Source: Croceibacterium_A sp035555595
GTDB taxonomy: Bacteria; Pseudomonadota; Alphaproteobacteria; Sphingomonadales; Sphingomonadaceae
DNA length: 64,000 nt
Reading direction: 5' to 3'
Assembly: GCA_035555595.1 (NCBI GenBank)
Contig: DATMGK010000081.1
Coordinates: 14,404-78,403 of the forward strand
Shown here in pieces: positions 50,997 to 60,270 of this stretch. The translations under genes and the position numbers were made by a program. The notes beneath the pieces were generated by a model. That model was not told where the DNA came from and did not search any database. It was given only the letters and a program-made list of their open reading frames with translations. Position 1 is the stretch's first letter, and each line of letters opens with the position of its first letter.

Positions 50997-51507
50997 GGAG
51001 AATCCTTAGGCTGGCGAAAACGAATCCGGACAAATCCGGCTGACGTTTTGGCAGTGCTGCGGATGCAAGGAAACCAGGCGGTCGAGAAGCCCCTAAGGCC
51101 TGCAATTCGCAAGGATGTCAGCGGATGCAGCGGCTCGCAAGATAAAATTCGTTATAAAATATAGCAAATATCCGATTATTTGGCGCATCCGCGTTTGCCA
51201 GACCGCACTTAGGTGCCGAGAAAATCCGCTATACCACCCACAAATTTCAAATCATCTATCTGATTTTGCGCCAAAAATATACTTAGTAGATTAACCAGTT
51301 AGATATTTATGATTTATGATCTAATCATGAATTGACGTAACTCATATATCAAAATATCATTTCAACACTAACGGTATGTGGGCCAAGGCCTGCAATCGAG
51401 TGAGGGGCACACCAGACTGTCTGTCGATCCGATGCGTCGGGCTCGGACGGCTCCAAAAAAACCAGTGATCGCCGACTCGAGATCGGCGGCCAACGAGGGG
51501 AGAGGAA
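50997..51507. promoter_or_regulatory. AT-rich 511-bp divergent promoter region
   Basis: No gene is seen here. The middle (about 51130-51370) is very AT-rich compared with the GC-rich coding around it. Dyads are visible: AAATCA-tctatc-TGATTT at 51249-51266 and ATGAT-cta-ATCAT at 51316-51328. A small hairpin (CGCCGA/TCGGCG, 51470-51488) precedes the receptor ribosome site. Either dyad could be a MarR operator. Confidence 0.45.
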
Positions 51508-54500
51508 ATGAGGAATTCGGAAACGCGGGCGTTGAAGTGCTTTCTGCTGCTGGGGGCTGCCGGTCTGGCATTAATGGGCTCTCCTACTCTGGCTCAGGAT
51601 CAGGCAGTCCAGGCGACTAATGAAACAGCTTCGGATGATGACGAAGGCACTCCGGCCACGGCCGGTGCTGCGGCGGGCGAAAACCGGATCATCGTCACGG
51701 GATCGCGCATCGCGCGGCGGGATTTCTCGGCAACCAGCCCGATTGTAACCGTTGATTCCGACCTTCTGGAGGAAACGGCGGCCGTCAATCTTGAGGCAAA
51801 CCTTAACAAGCTGCCGCAGTTCACTCCTGCGCTTACCCAGTTCAATGCCCAGGAAATTCAGGCCAACGCGAACAATACGGTCGGCATTTCGACAGTCAGC
51901 CTGCGTTCGCTGGGGTCCAACCGCAACCTCGTGCTGATCGATGGTCGCCGGGGTACGCCGATCAACGGTTCCGGCGTGATCGATATCAACTCCATCCCGT
52001 CCGCAGCGGTTCGTCGTGTGGAAGTCATCTCAGGCGGCGCATCTTCCACTTATGGCGCTGACGCGGTCGGCGGCGTAGTGAACTTCATCCTGCGCGACGA
52101 TTTTGAAGGCGTGGAATTTGATGGGCAGGGATCGATCACCGAAGAAGGTGATGGTTTCGAATACACCCTCTCTTCGCTTGTCGGGGCCTCGACCTCTGAC
52201 GGCCGGGGTAACGTGCTGATCGGGCTGGAGCATTACAGGCGCCAGTCCGTTGATCGCCTGTCCCGATCGTGGTTCCGCGATCTCGCGACGAGCCCGCTGA
52301 CGGGGGGCACCGATACGCGCATTTCCCAGAACTTTATCGATTTTCCCAATTCGCGCCTGCCCAGTCAGGCAGCTTACAACGCGGTTTATGGAATTCCGGA
52401 AGGGCTGGCGAACGTACCGCGTTCCAGTTCGCTTTATCTCAACGATGACAATTCGCTCTGGCTAAACGGTTATGACGCGCCATCAGACCGCTTCGTAGTT
52501 GTAAATTACAATGACGAACTTGATGGCCTGTTCCGCAAGGTGTCCGATGACGGACGTCTTTATGAGAACTTCACCGACCAGCTTCTCTCCAGCCCTCAGA
52601 ATCGCTGGGCCTTTTTCACTAAAGGTGAATACGAACTTACCGACAATATCCGTTTCGTAAGCCAGGCTTATTATGCGCGGACAGAAACGAAATCGGTCAG
52701 CTTTTATAATTCGATGTCTGGAAGCGTTGGCGTGGAGATTCCGTACAATAACGAAATCTATACGGGCAATGACAAGTTTGGCATCCCATCTTCAGTACTT
52801 GGAGACGGCAGTACCGATCCGCGCTTTCTGGCGGGCGGCCTCTATGGGCTGAACTGCCCTGCAACAGGTGGATGCACTAACAAACAGGTGTATCCTCTCA
52901 CACCCGATCTGGTTACGCTGCTAGATAGCCGCAGTCCGAATACGGCGAACTACAGGGTCAACGTCATACCGACTGCCTTCGGCCGTCGTCGCACGGAAAA
53001 CCGCAATCAGACCTTCAATATCATGGCAGGTTTCGAAGGCAGTATTCCTGGCACCGATCTTACCTGGGATGTCGTGGCCTCTCACGGTGAAACCACAGCC
53101 AAGACCAATCAGTACGGCTATGTTTCCGTGGAACGCTGGACCACGATCATGCTGGCGCCGAACTTCGGCAAGAATTTCGAGGTGACCGCCAACAACGTGT
53201 ATGGCGCTACCGCGACCTGCACCACCGGCCTGAGCCCGCTCGTCAATCCCGATGCCTATTCCGACGATTGCCAGCTTGCCACCAGTGTCGATCTGCAGCT
53301 CGAAAACCGGGTTACGCAGGACTACGTCGAGGCGAACATTCAGGGTGGCCTATGGGAACTGCCGTACGGTCAGCTCCGCTTCGCCCTTGGTGGTCACTAT
53401 CGCGAAAACGCCATCGACTTCCACGCCGATGCTTCATCGGTAGAAGGCGCGACGTTCTACGAAACGGTGGCGGGCACATTCCCGCAGGCTAGCACCAAGG
53501 GTAAAACGAGCGTCAAGGAGGTCTATGGCGAACTGCTCGTCCCGGTCCTCAATAACGTGCGCTTCGCGGATTCTCTGAATCTGGAGCTTGGTTACCGTCT
53601 GTCGGATTACAAATCGGTCGGCACGGTGCATACCTATAAGATCAACGGCGAATACGCGCCGTTCGACTGGCTGCGCTTCCGCGGCGGCTATCAGGTGGCC
53701 AGCCGCGCGCCGAACCTTGGCGAACTTTTCACCGCGCGCACTCAAACCTTGAAGAGCACGGCTGACGGGGATGCCTGTTCCATCGCGCTGCGCACGCAGC
53801 CGGTAGGTTATGGCAACTATTCCGCCAATCCGGATCTGAACGCGGACGCAGCGCAAGTACGCGCGCTGTGTGAATCCATGATGACGCCGGAAGCGATCCA
53901 GGCATATTACAACGATCCCGACCGTGTTTTCCCTGAACTCGGCTTCAGCGTTCCCGCACTGGAAACGGGTGCGCGCGAACTTAAGGAAGAAACGGCCACC
54001 ACCTATACCATTGGTGCCGTCATCCGCTCTCCATCGCGTAATCCGTGGGTCAGCAGGCTCAACCTTGCAATCGACTACTACAACGTGACGATTGAGGATG
54101 GCATCGACCTTCAGGGGCCGGACTCGGTGCTGCGTCAGTGCTTCTCTGCGATATTCAACCCTACGTACCAGATCAACGATGCCTGCCAGCGCATCCGTCG
54201 TGACGAGCAGAACGGCAATATCGAACTGATCGAAGTGAACTACGCCAATCTCGGCCGGGTCGAAACGTCAGGCATCGACGCGAACCTGACCTGGGGCCTG
54301 AATTTCAGCGACGTGGACATTCCGATCCCTGGCCGTCTGAACGTCAACCTGAACGCCACTTACGTGCTCAAGTTCAAGACGACGCCTGACCAGTTCGTTA
54401 TCCCGGCGATCGACTATGTCGGTTCCACCGGGGGCGGCGATGTGGGCACGCAGTCCAGCCCGTTCGAATACCGCCTGCTCGCGCGGGTCAGCTATTCGGT

Positions 54501-54816
54501 CGGCCCGGCTACGATCGGTGTCCAGTGGCAGCATTACCCGTCATTGGTTCACTCGACCACGCTTTCGAGCACCGGCGAACCGACCGTTTCAGGTACGCCC
54601 GCCTACAACCTGTTCAACCTCAACGGGCGCTATACCGCTTCGGAGAATGTGAATTTCCGGTTCGGGGTGGACAACCTGTTCAATCAGGCGCCGCCGCTGG
54701 CATCGTATCGGCTGAATGACGTGCTGGGGGATCGTACCCTGCCGGGTGGTTCATTCAGCTTCTATCACAACACCATCGGACGCCGTTACTACATGGGTGC
54801 GACGGTGAGCTTCTGA
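51508..54816 (+). CDS. Large TonB-dependent receptor (1102 residues)
   Basis: The signal peptide ends in PTLAQ. An acidic linker leads to the TonB-box segment RIIVTGSRIARRDF, a plug with NLEANLNKLPQFTPALTQF and LRSLGSNRNLVLIDGRRGTP, SIPSAAVRRVEVISGGASSTYGADAVGG, and a long barrel with the C-terminal ATVSF (aromatic end). The length and the NKLPQFTP plug resemble receptors of alphaproteobacteria that import peptides or carbohydrates; the ligand is unknown. Cysteines in an extracellular loop (LNCPATGGCTN) may form a disulfide. It starts 511 bp from the divergent MarR gene and is followed by a small hairpin. Confidence 0.92.
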   Translation: MRNSETRALKCFLLLGAAGLALMGSPTLAQDQAVQATNETASDDDEGTPATAGAAAGENRIIVTGSRIARRDFSATSPIVTVDSDLLEETAAVNLEANLNKLPQFTPALTQFNAQEIQANANNTVGISTVSLRSLGSNRNLVLIDGRRGTPINGSGVIDINSIPSAAVRRVEVISGGASSTYGADAVGGVVNFILRDDFEGVEFDGQGSITEEGDGFEYTLSSLVGASTSDGRGNVLIGLEHYRRQSVDRLSRSWFRDLATSPLTGGTDTRISQNFIDFPNSRLPSQAAYNAVYGIPEGLANVPRSSSLYLNDDNSLWLNGYDAPSDRFVVVNYNDELDGLFRKVSDDGRLYENFTDQLLSSPQNRWAFFTKGEYELTDNIRFVSQAYYARTETKSVSFYNSMSGSVGVEIPYNNEIYTGNDKFGIPSSVLGDGSTDPRFLAGGLYGLNCPATGGCTNKQVYPLTPDLVTLLDSRSPNTANYRVNVIPTAFGRRRTENRNQTFNIMAGFEGSIPGTDLTWDVVASHGETTAKTNQYGYVSVERWTTIMLAPNFGKNFEVTANNVYGATATCTTGLSPLVNPDAYSDDCQLATSVDLQLENRVTQDYVEANIQGGLWELPYGQLRFALGGHYRENAIDFHADASSVEGATFYETVAGTFPQASTKGKTSVKEVYGELLVPVLNNVRFADSLNLELGYRLSDYKSVGTVHTYKINGEYAPFDWLRFRGGYQVASRAPNLGELFTARTQTLKSTADGDACSIALRTQPVGYGNYSANPDLNADAAQVRALCESMMTPEAIQAYYNDPDRVFPELGFSVPALETGARELKEETATTYTIGAVIRSPSRNPWVSRLNLAIDYYNVTIEDGIDLQGPDSVLRQCFSAIFNPTYQINDACQRIRRDEQNGNIELIEVNYANLGRVETSGIDANLTWGLNFSDVDIPIPGRLNVNLNATYVLKFKTTPDQFVIPAIDYVGSTGGGDVGTQSSPFEYRLLARVSYSVGPATIGVQWQHYPSLVHSTTLSSTGEPTVSGTPAYNLFNLNGRYTASENVNFRFGVDNLFNQAPPLASYRLNDVLGDRTLPGGSFSFYHNTIGRRYYMGATVSF

Positions 54817-54820
54817 TGTC

Positions 54821-54847
54821 GAGGACTGGGCTGAGAGCCCGGTCCTC
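54821..54847 (+). terminator. Hairpin after the large TonB receptor
   Basis: GAGGACTGGGC and GCCCGGTCCTC form an 11-bp stem with one G-U pair and a small loop, just after the stop. The T-run is weak, so termination efficiency is uncertain. Confidence 0.55.
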
Positions 54848-54945
54848 TTCGGTTGGCGGCGGGCCGGATGCTCCCAATTCACAGTCCGCCGCCAACATTC
54901 GCCGTGAATGCCTGGACGAAATGAGATGCTGAAGGGAGTGAAGGC

Positions 54946-55479
54946 ATGACCGGTCGCATGTTGATGCTGGGCGGCGCTGGGGCAGCCTGCCTGGGTCTGA
55001 TTGTTCCCGCACACGCGCAGGAAAAAGACGAGGATTATCGCCGCATTGTCATCACCATGCGAGCCTGTGCGACGATCACTGACGTTTCTGCGAGGGTCGC
55101 CTGTTACGATAACAATATAAGCCCGCCCAGCGGTCAGACGGCGGGCGTCGTCAACCCGGTGCAACCCGCGCGCCGGGTTGACGATAGTCCACCGGCAACG
55201 GGATTCGGCGCTGATCTGCTGCGAACCGAGCGTGAGGAGCGCCGCGCGAGCCAAACTCAGGAAGCGGAACTGCGCGTCACCTCGTCGAGGGAGGAACAGC
55301 CGGGCATCCACGTCCTTACTCTATCGGACGGGGCCGAATGGCGCTTTACCGATGCTGCGACCTTTTCCTATGAAGTGCCGCGCGCTGGCGACACGGTGAA
55401 GCTGCAGCGGGGTGCATTAGGTAGCGTGCAAATGCATTTCGACGGTCAGCGAGGAATCCGGGTTCAGCGCATCCGCTAG
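54946..55479 (+). CDS. Small secreted protein of unknown function
   Basis: A 177-residue protein with a signal peptide ending in PAHAQ. The segment RACATITDVSARVACYDN (about residues 39-56) is a recurrent short motif, with two cysteines, found at the N-terminus of many small proteobacterial periplasmic proteins of unknown role. A proline-rich linker and a C-terminal beta-rich domain (ELRVTSSREEQPGIHVLTL to VQMHFDGQRGIRVQRI) follow. It lies 129 bp after the TonB receptor on the same strand, beyond a hairpin, and may be a separate unit. Confidence 0.7.
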   Translation: MTGRMLMLGGAGAACLGLIVPAHAQEKDEDYRRIVITMRACATITDVSARVACYDNNISPPSGQTAGVVNPVQPARRVDDSPPATGFGADLLRTEREERRASQTQEAELRVTSSREEQPGIHVLTLSDGAEWRFTDAATFSYEVPRAGDTVKLQRGALGSVQMHFDGQRGIRVQRIR

Positions 55480-55503
55480 CGGCCTTCGGCAGCGAGGCCG
55501 CTA
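55477..55503 (+). terminator. Hairpin over the stop codon of the small secreted protein
   Basis: TAGCGGCCT and AGGCCGCTA form a perfect 9-bp stem that includes the stop codon. No T-run follows; it may be a 3' stabiliser or weak terminator. Confidence 0.45.
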
Positions 55504-55527
55504 AACGCCTCACAGCTCAATTCCATC

Positions 55528-55562
55528 AAAAAGCGGGCCGGCCCGCAATTCGAACCGGCCCG
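55528..55562 (-). terminator. Intrinsic terminator after the VOC-domain gene
   Basis: On the minus strand the arms CGGGCCGG and CCGGCCCG (8 bp, 13-nt loop) are followed by CTTTTTGA, 29 bp past the stop at 55591. Confidence 0.75.
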
Positions 55563-55590
55563 ACCGTCGGCTACGACGTCTCGTGAAATC

Positions 55591-57567
55591 CTAAGGCGTA
55601 TCTTCGGCCTTCGCCGCCCGTTCTGCGCGGGACGCGGTGATGTAGTTGCGAAGCTGCACGTTGCCTTCGTGGCAGGCGTATTCGAAGAACTGGTAGTCGT
55701 CGTCGCGCTGCCAATCGAGGCGCGTGCCCCATGGGGCGGTGAAGATCACCGGATCGGTGTAGGTCGTTTCATAAACGATGGAATCCGGCCCGGTCATCGT
55801 CAGCCGCTCCACCAGTTTCGCCTCCGTGCTCATCGGCGTGTTGTTGGCCGGGGGCGAACCGGATGTGACGATGCTGGTGGCCGATGTTTCGGTTCTGAAG
55901 TTGGTCGTTTCGATCACCAGCGTATTGGCGTCTTCCCAATGTCCGCGGCTTTCGCCCAGCCAGTTGCCGATCTGGCGGGGGATGGGTGGCCTGCCATCGA
56001 CAGGGATGATCCGCGCTTCGTGGATCATCTCCATCTGGATCACCACCAGGCCCGGCGACTGGAAGATGCGCAGGCCGTTGTTGTACATCATCGGCATCAT
56101 CGACGCGGGCAGGGCGCGCGTGATGCAGCGGTCCCAATTGTCGAAATCCGTCACCCAGTCGAAGTCCTGGCCCTGCGCCCAGCTCGATCGCATCTTGGCC
56201 GATCGGCGCTTGCCTTCCTCCGTCATCTCGGGAAGCCGCCCGTTCTGCGGAACGACCAGCAGGGATGTGCGGCGGCTGCCGACGCCCATTTCTACCCAGT
56301 GCCCCTGGCCAATGGAATCGCTCGATTCTTCCGCTTCGTAACGAGAGGCGAGCTGATCGATCCGCGCCTGTCGGGTGGTGAATTCCTCCTCCGTCAGAAA
56401 GTGCCGGTTACCCTGTTCGACGGATCGTTGCAGCGGCAGCCCGTTCAGGTGATCGATAGGCCATGTGCCGCGAAAATCGGGGTCGCCCCATGCCGTGCGG
56501 CCCGGCTGATAATCGTTCGGAATGGGTGGAAGAACAGTCAAGGGATCGACAGCCGCGCTCTGGCCTGCCCCCGCCGCAGAGCCGCGTTCCTGCGCCGTGC
56601 GGCTGCCCGGGCCGACCTGCGCGAAATAGTTGGTCACCTTGTCCGGATCATGCAGCCACACGGTAACAAGGTCGAACCCGCGCAGGCGGTTGAGCGGCGT
56701 CTGTACCGCTATCCCGCGATGGGCGCGCTTAGCCTCCACCATCGGGGCGTCGCTGACGACATACTGAATGCCCGCATTGCCAGTGTCGGCCGGGTGACCC
56801 TTGCCCACGTCATAAAGGTACAGCGTGGTTTCCTTATGGCGATAAGGATACTTGGTGACGCCCAGCAGCGGATCTTCCACCGGCGGCAATTCGTCCAGAC
56901 CTACGAACTCACGATAGAAGGCGCGGCTTTTTTCCAGATCGGAAACGCCGATACCCACGCCGACACCATCGTTGGAATTGTCGGCCGCCTGCGGATCAAT
57001 CACGACTTGCACGGAAAACCCGCCGGGATCGGTCACCATGGCCGCCTGCCGCCCGCCGCCGATGTCGGAGAACGTCGGCACCGTGAATCCGGCTTCGCGG
57101 AAGCGCGCCTCGACAGCCGCCTTGCTGGGATAGGTCAGGGCGAAGAAGCGGATACCCGTGCCGCCTTTCGGTCCGCCGGAAAGATCGTATGACTGGCCGC
57201 CCTGCTGGCCTGCGGACAGCTTTATCTGCCCGCTGCCCACGCCCGTCAGGATCATCTGCTGGGTGCTGCTGAGCTGGATCGGGTTCAGCGACCGCAGCGC
57301 CAGTGCTCCGGTGTAGAACTTGACCATCGCTTCCGTCTTGTCGCGGGGGAAGCGACGGAAAACGTTCATCGAATCCTGCGCGAAAAGATCGCGGGTGGAG
57401 CTTTCGAGTTGCTGCGCGCTCAACGCACCGGGCGGATAGGCAAGGTCTTCCGCCGCGGCCATCAGGGATCCTTCCCGTGACGCTTCCGCGCTGCGGGGGG
57501 CGTTCTGGGCATAGGCGGCAGAGGCGAGCAAGGTCGCGGCGAGCATCAGGCCGGTTTTGCGGGGCAT
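55591..57567 (-). CDS. Secreted multidomain protein: two VOC domains plus an uncharacterised C-terminal domain
   Basis: A 658-residue protein with a signal peptide ending in SAAYAQ (start at 57567 fixed by GGAG; the longer start at 57606 is rejected). Residues about 70-190 and 195-315 are two glyoxalase-like (VOC) domains: VKFYTGALALRSL with TDPGGFSVQVVIDP, and GVGIGVSDLEKSRAFYREFVGL with VTVWLHDPD. A third domain (about 355-650: DFRGTWPIDHLNG, WDRCITRALP, GHWEDANTLVIETTNF) resembles an uncharacterised module common in sphingomonads and acidobacteria. Fusion of these in one exported protein is unusual. It lies 50 bp after the PQQ dehydrogenase and probably shares its transcript. The reaction is unknown. 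Confidence 0.75.
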   Translation of the reverse strand: MPRKTGLMLAATLLASAAYAQNAPRSAEASREGSLMAAAEDLAYPPGALSAQQLESSTRDLFAQDSMNVFRRFPRDKTEAMVKFYTGALALRSLNPIQLSSTQQMILTGVGSGQIKLSAGQQGGQSYDLSGGPKGGTGIRFFALTYPSKAAVEARFREAGFTVPTFSDIGGGRQAAMVTDPGGFSVQVVIDPQAADNSNDGVGVGIGVSDLEKSRAFYREFVGLDELPPVEDPLLGVTKYPYRHKETTLYLYDVGKGHPADTGNAGIQYVVSDAPMVEAKRAHRGIAVQTPLNRLRGFDLVTVWLHDPDKVTNYFAQVGPGSRTAQERGSAAGAGQSAAVDPLTVLPPIPNDYQPGRTAWGDPDFRGTWPIDHLNGLPLQRSVEQGNRHFLTEEEFTTRQARIDQLASRYEAEESSDSIGQGHWVEMGVGSRRTSLLVVPQNGRLPEMTEEGKRRSAKMRSSWAQGQDFDWVTDFDNWDRCITRALPASMMPMMYNNGLRIFQSPGLVVIQMEMIHEARIIPVDGRPPIPRQIGNWLGESRGHWEDANTLVIETTNFRTETSATSIVTSGSPPANNTPMSTEAKLVERLTMTGPDSIVYETTYTDPVIFTAPWGTRLDWQRDDDYQFFEYACHEGNVQLRNYITASRAERAAKAEDTP

Positions 57568-57617
57568 CGTTATCTCCATCTGGCGGAAGCGGCCGGGCAT
57601 AGGCATTTCAGCGGGGG

Positions 57618-59561
57618 CTATTTCGGCAGGGCGAAGGTGATGACGGATTCGCCATTCAGCGGGCGGCCGTTCTCACCACGCGGCGGACCACCCGTGGGCG
57701 CGCCGGCGGCCACGACGGATACGTATTGCCTGCCGTCCTTGCCGCGATAGGTCATCGGCACGGTCAGCGGCGCATAGGGTAGCTTCTCGCTCCACAGTTC
57801 ATGGCCATTGGCGGCGTCGAAAGCGCGGAAATAGGCGTCAGACGTGGCGCCGATGAACAGCACGCCACCAGCGGTCGCGATCGGCCCGCCGAACGTGTTG
57901 TTTGCGCCGGTATCCTGCTTGCCCTGGGGAAGCTGCGGGGTGGTGCCCAGATTGGATGACCACAGGATTTCGCCGGTATTGGCGTCTACCGCATGAAGCC
58001 GGCCCCACGGCGGGCGGATGCAGGGCAGTGTTACCTTTCCACCGTCTGCGGAGGTGAAACTGGCCGAAAAGCTGGAATAGGCGCCGGGGCCGGTCAGGCT
58101 GCCCCGATCATACTGCTGGTTCGAAGCATTGGTGCCCCGGCCATAGTCCCCTTCCGGGTCGCGTTCCTCGATCCAGCCGATCGATCCGCTTTCGCTGGTG
58201 TTGATATAGACGATCCCCCGTGCCGGGTCGGCTGCGCTGCCGCCCCAGTTGGAACCGCCGTTGTGCGGCAGGTTGATCGATGCGCGCGGTTCATCACCTT
58301 TCTTGTGCAGGAAGAACGGGGTGAACGGCCCTGAATTGAAGAACGTGCCGCCATAGTCGGCCAGCAGCTTGCGGCAGGCGGCGACGTGTTCCGGCGTCGT
58401 ATCCTCTTCAGTCACCACGTCATTGATGTTCCACCACATGCGCGAAAGCGGGGCAGGGCGCACGGGAATGGGCTGGGTGGGCGAATACCATTCGCCGGGC
58501 ACATCGGCGGCGGCCACCCGCATTTCGTTCACGCCGTGAATCGGCTCACCCGTCTCGCGGTTCAGGATGTACATCAGGCCCGGCTTGCCGGTTTCCGCCA
58601 GCGCGGGCACGGTCTTGCCGTCGATCGTCACGTCGAACAGCACGGGCGGGGCGGGCAGATCCCAATCCCACAAATCGTGATGGATGGTCTGGAAGTGCCA
58701 CTTGTACTTGCCGGTCTGCATGTCGACCGCAACCAGCGAATTGCCGAACAGGTTGTTTCCGGGCCGGTCGCCCCCGTAATAGTTGGGGCTGGGGCTGCCG
58801 ATCGTCATGTAAACGGTGTTCGTCGCCGGATCGGCCGTGGTGTACCAGATCCACATGTTGGTGCCGGACCTGTCCCGCCATCCTTCGTCCAGCCACGTTT
58901 CGTGGCCGACCTCGCCGGGCTGGGGCACCGTGTTGAATTCCCACAGCTTCGCCCCGGTGCGCGCGTCATAGGCGCGGGTATTGCCGCTCGGCCCCTTGGA
59001 CATTTCGGCGGTATTCGCACCGATTACCATGACATTGCCGAAGATGCTGGGCGGATAGGAATAGGGCGTGCCGCCGAATTCCACGGAGCCCTTGTCACCG
59101 AACGAGGTGTCGACTTCGCCTGTGCGCGCATCCAGCGCTCTCAGCCCGCTGCCGAACGAATAGAAGATGCGCGGCCCGTGCGCGCCATCGCCGGGCCACC
59201 ACGAAACCGCGCGGCGGATCATCGCCCCCTGCGGCTGATGGCGCCAGATCTCGCGCCCGGTATCGGCCTCCAGCGCGACCACGGCATTGCCGGTCGGCAC
59301 ATACATCACGCCTTCGACGACGATGGGCGTTGTCCCGCCCAGCAGGCTGCCACCGCCTTCGGGGCGCAGGGGGAAAGTCCATGCCTGCTCCAGCTTGTCG
59401 ACGTTGGCGGGTTTTATCTCGTCGAGCGGGGAATAGCGCGTGCCCCAGGCATCCCGGGCATAGCTTGGCCAGTCCTGCGGTGCGGTATCGCTGGGATCGG
59501 CAAAAGCCTGACCTGAAACCAGCAGGGCGGCGGCGCCCGCCATCAACATCACTCTACGCAC
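57618..59561 (-). CDS. PQQ-dependent dehydrogenase, soluble periplasmic
   Basis: This 647-residue quinoprotein has a signal peptide ending in QAFA and the propeller-fold features of PQQ dehydrogenases: W-motifs such as VVALEADTGREIWRHQ and LHAVDANTGEILWSSNLG, the PQQ-contact region FQTIHHDLWDWDLPAPPVLFDV, and SSNLGTTPQLPQG. No cytochrome c motif (CxxCH) is seen, so it needs a separate electron acceptor. It resembles membrane-type glucose/alcohol dehydrogenases without the membrane anchor. The substrate, an alcohol or sugar, cannot be stated. The pairing with the VOC protein suggests a shared degradative route. PQQ biosynthesis genes are not in the window. Confidence 0.9.
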   Translation of the reverse strand: MRRVMLMAGAAALLVSGQAFADPSDTAPQDWPSYARDAWGTRYSPLDEIKPANVDKLEQAWTFPLRPEGGGSLLGGTTPIVVEGVMYVPTGNAVVALEADTGREIWRHQPQGAMIRRAVSWWPGDGAHGPRIFYSFGSGLRALDARTGEVDTSFGDKGSVEFGGTPYSYPPSIFGNVMVIGANTAEMSKGPSGNTRAYDARTGAKLWEFNTVPQPGEVGHETWLDEGWRDRSGTNMWIWYTTADPATNTVYMTIGSPSPNYYGGDRPGNNLFGNSLVAVDMQTGKYKWHFQTIHHDLWDWDLPAPPVLFDVTIDGKTVPALAETGKPGLMYILNRETGEPIHGVNEMRVAAADVPGEWYSPTQPIPVRPAPLSRMWWNINDVVTEEDTTPEHVAACRKLLADYGGTFFNSGPFTPFFLHKKGDEPRASINLPHNGGSNWGGSAADPARGIVYINTSESGSIGWIEERDPEGDYGRGTNASNQQYDRGSLTGPGAYSSFSASFTSADGGKVTLPCIRPPWGRLHAVDANTGEILWSSNLGTTPQLPQGKQDTGANNTFGGPIATAGGVLFIGATSDAYFRAFDAANGHELWSEKLPYAPLTVPMTYRGKDGRQYVSVVAAGAPTGGPPRGENGRPLNGESVITFALPK

Positions 59562-59638
59562 GGCAATCCCCTCTCCTGCCCGGCGGGGCGCCCGGAATCA
59601 CCACGGCCCCAACGGGTGGCAATTCCTTAGCATAGCAA

Positions 59639-59652
59639 TGATTATTTAATCA
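59639..59652. promoter_or_regulatory. Palindrome TGATTA-TT-TAATCA before the PQQ dehydrogenase
   Basis: 6-bp arms around TT, 78 bp upstream of the dehydrogenase start and just downstream of the MarR gene. The AT-rich dyad is a candidate MarR operator; the 173-bp gap holds no gene that I see. Confidence 0.4.
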
Positions 59653-59734
59653 AATTATATCGGTTCTCATGAAATGCTGCGCGCGCACGAATGCGGGCGC
59701 CGATTGGCGCCTGCGCCTTCCGCAGGAAACCGTC

Positions 59735-60175
59735 CTATTCCGAGTTCTTTTTGAGTGCGGCGACGGCTCTGTCGATCAGCTCGATGAACTGTCGCATATC
59801 TTCGTCGCCCAGTGCTTGCCGGATCGGCTCTTCGATTTGCGTCACGGCGCTGAACATCACGTCCATCGTCCGATCGCCCTTGGTCGTGAGCATCAGCATG
59901 TTGCGCCGCCGGTCTTCCGGTGAACGTTCGCGCTTCACCAGTTCCCGCTTTTCCAGCTCGTCCACGATGCCGACCAGCGCCGGACCGGCAATGCCCGCCC
60001 AGTCGGCCAGTTCCTTCTGCGAGGACCCGGGATTTGCGGCGATCAACGACATCACCGTCAACGAACCCGTTGGCAGTCCGAAAGGCTCAGACGTCGTTAT
60101 AGAACGCACCTGCAGGAAATTGCGAAGCAACCGGGTTCGCGGTCCGACCGAACCAGACAGAAGGCCCCAATCCAG
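59735..60175 (-). CDS. MarR family transcriptional regulator with a non-ATG start
   Basis: A regulator of the MarR type: SQKELADWAGIAGPALVGIVDELEKRELVKRE is the winged helix and RSPEDRRRNMLMLTTKGDRT the wing. No ATG or GTG is available in frame at the N-terminus. CTG at 60175 follows GGAG by 8 nt and gives a 146-residue protein with the usual N-terminal helix (LDWGLLSGSVGPRTRLL); TTG at 60130 would lose that helix. An in-frame stop lies shortly before. It sits between the RND outer-membrane gene and the PQQ gene, all on one strand, so it may regulate either. The extent is therefore a best guess. Confidence 0.75.
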   Translation of the reverse strand: MDWGLLSGSVGPRTRLLRNFLQVRSITTSEPFGLPTGSLTVMSLIAANPGSSQKELADWAGIAGPALVGIVDELEKRELVKRERSPEDRRRNMLMLTTKGDRTMDVMFSAVTQIEEPIRQALGDEDMRQFIELIDRAVAALKKNSE

Positions 60176-60270
60176 CGGACTATCTCCAGAGCAAAAGTTG
60201 TGTCTATTCTATTGCGAACGATTCCACGAACCAATGGCTTTTGCAAGCTGCGTGTCTTCGTGCCGCTCGC

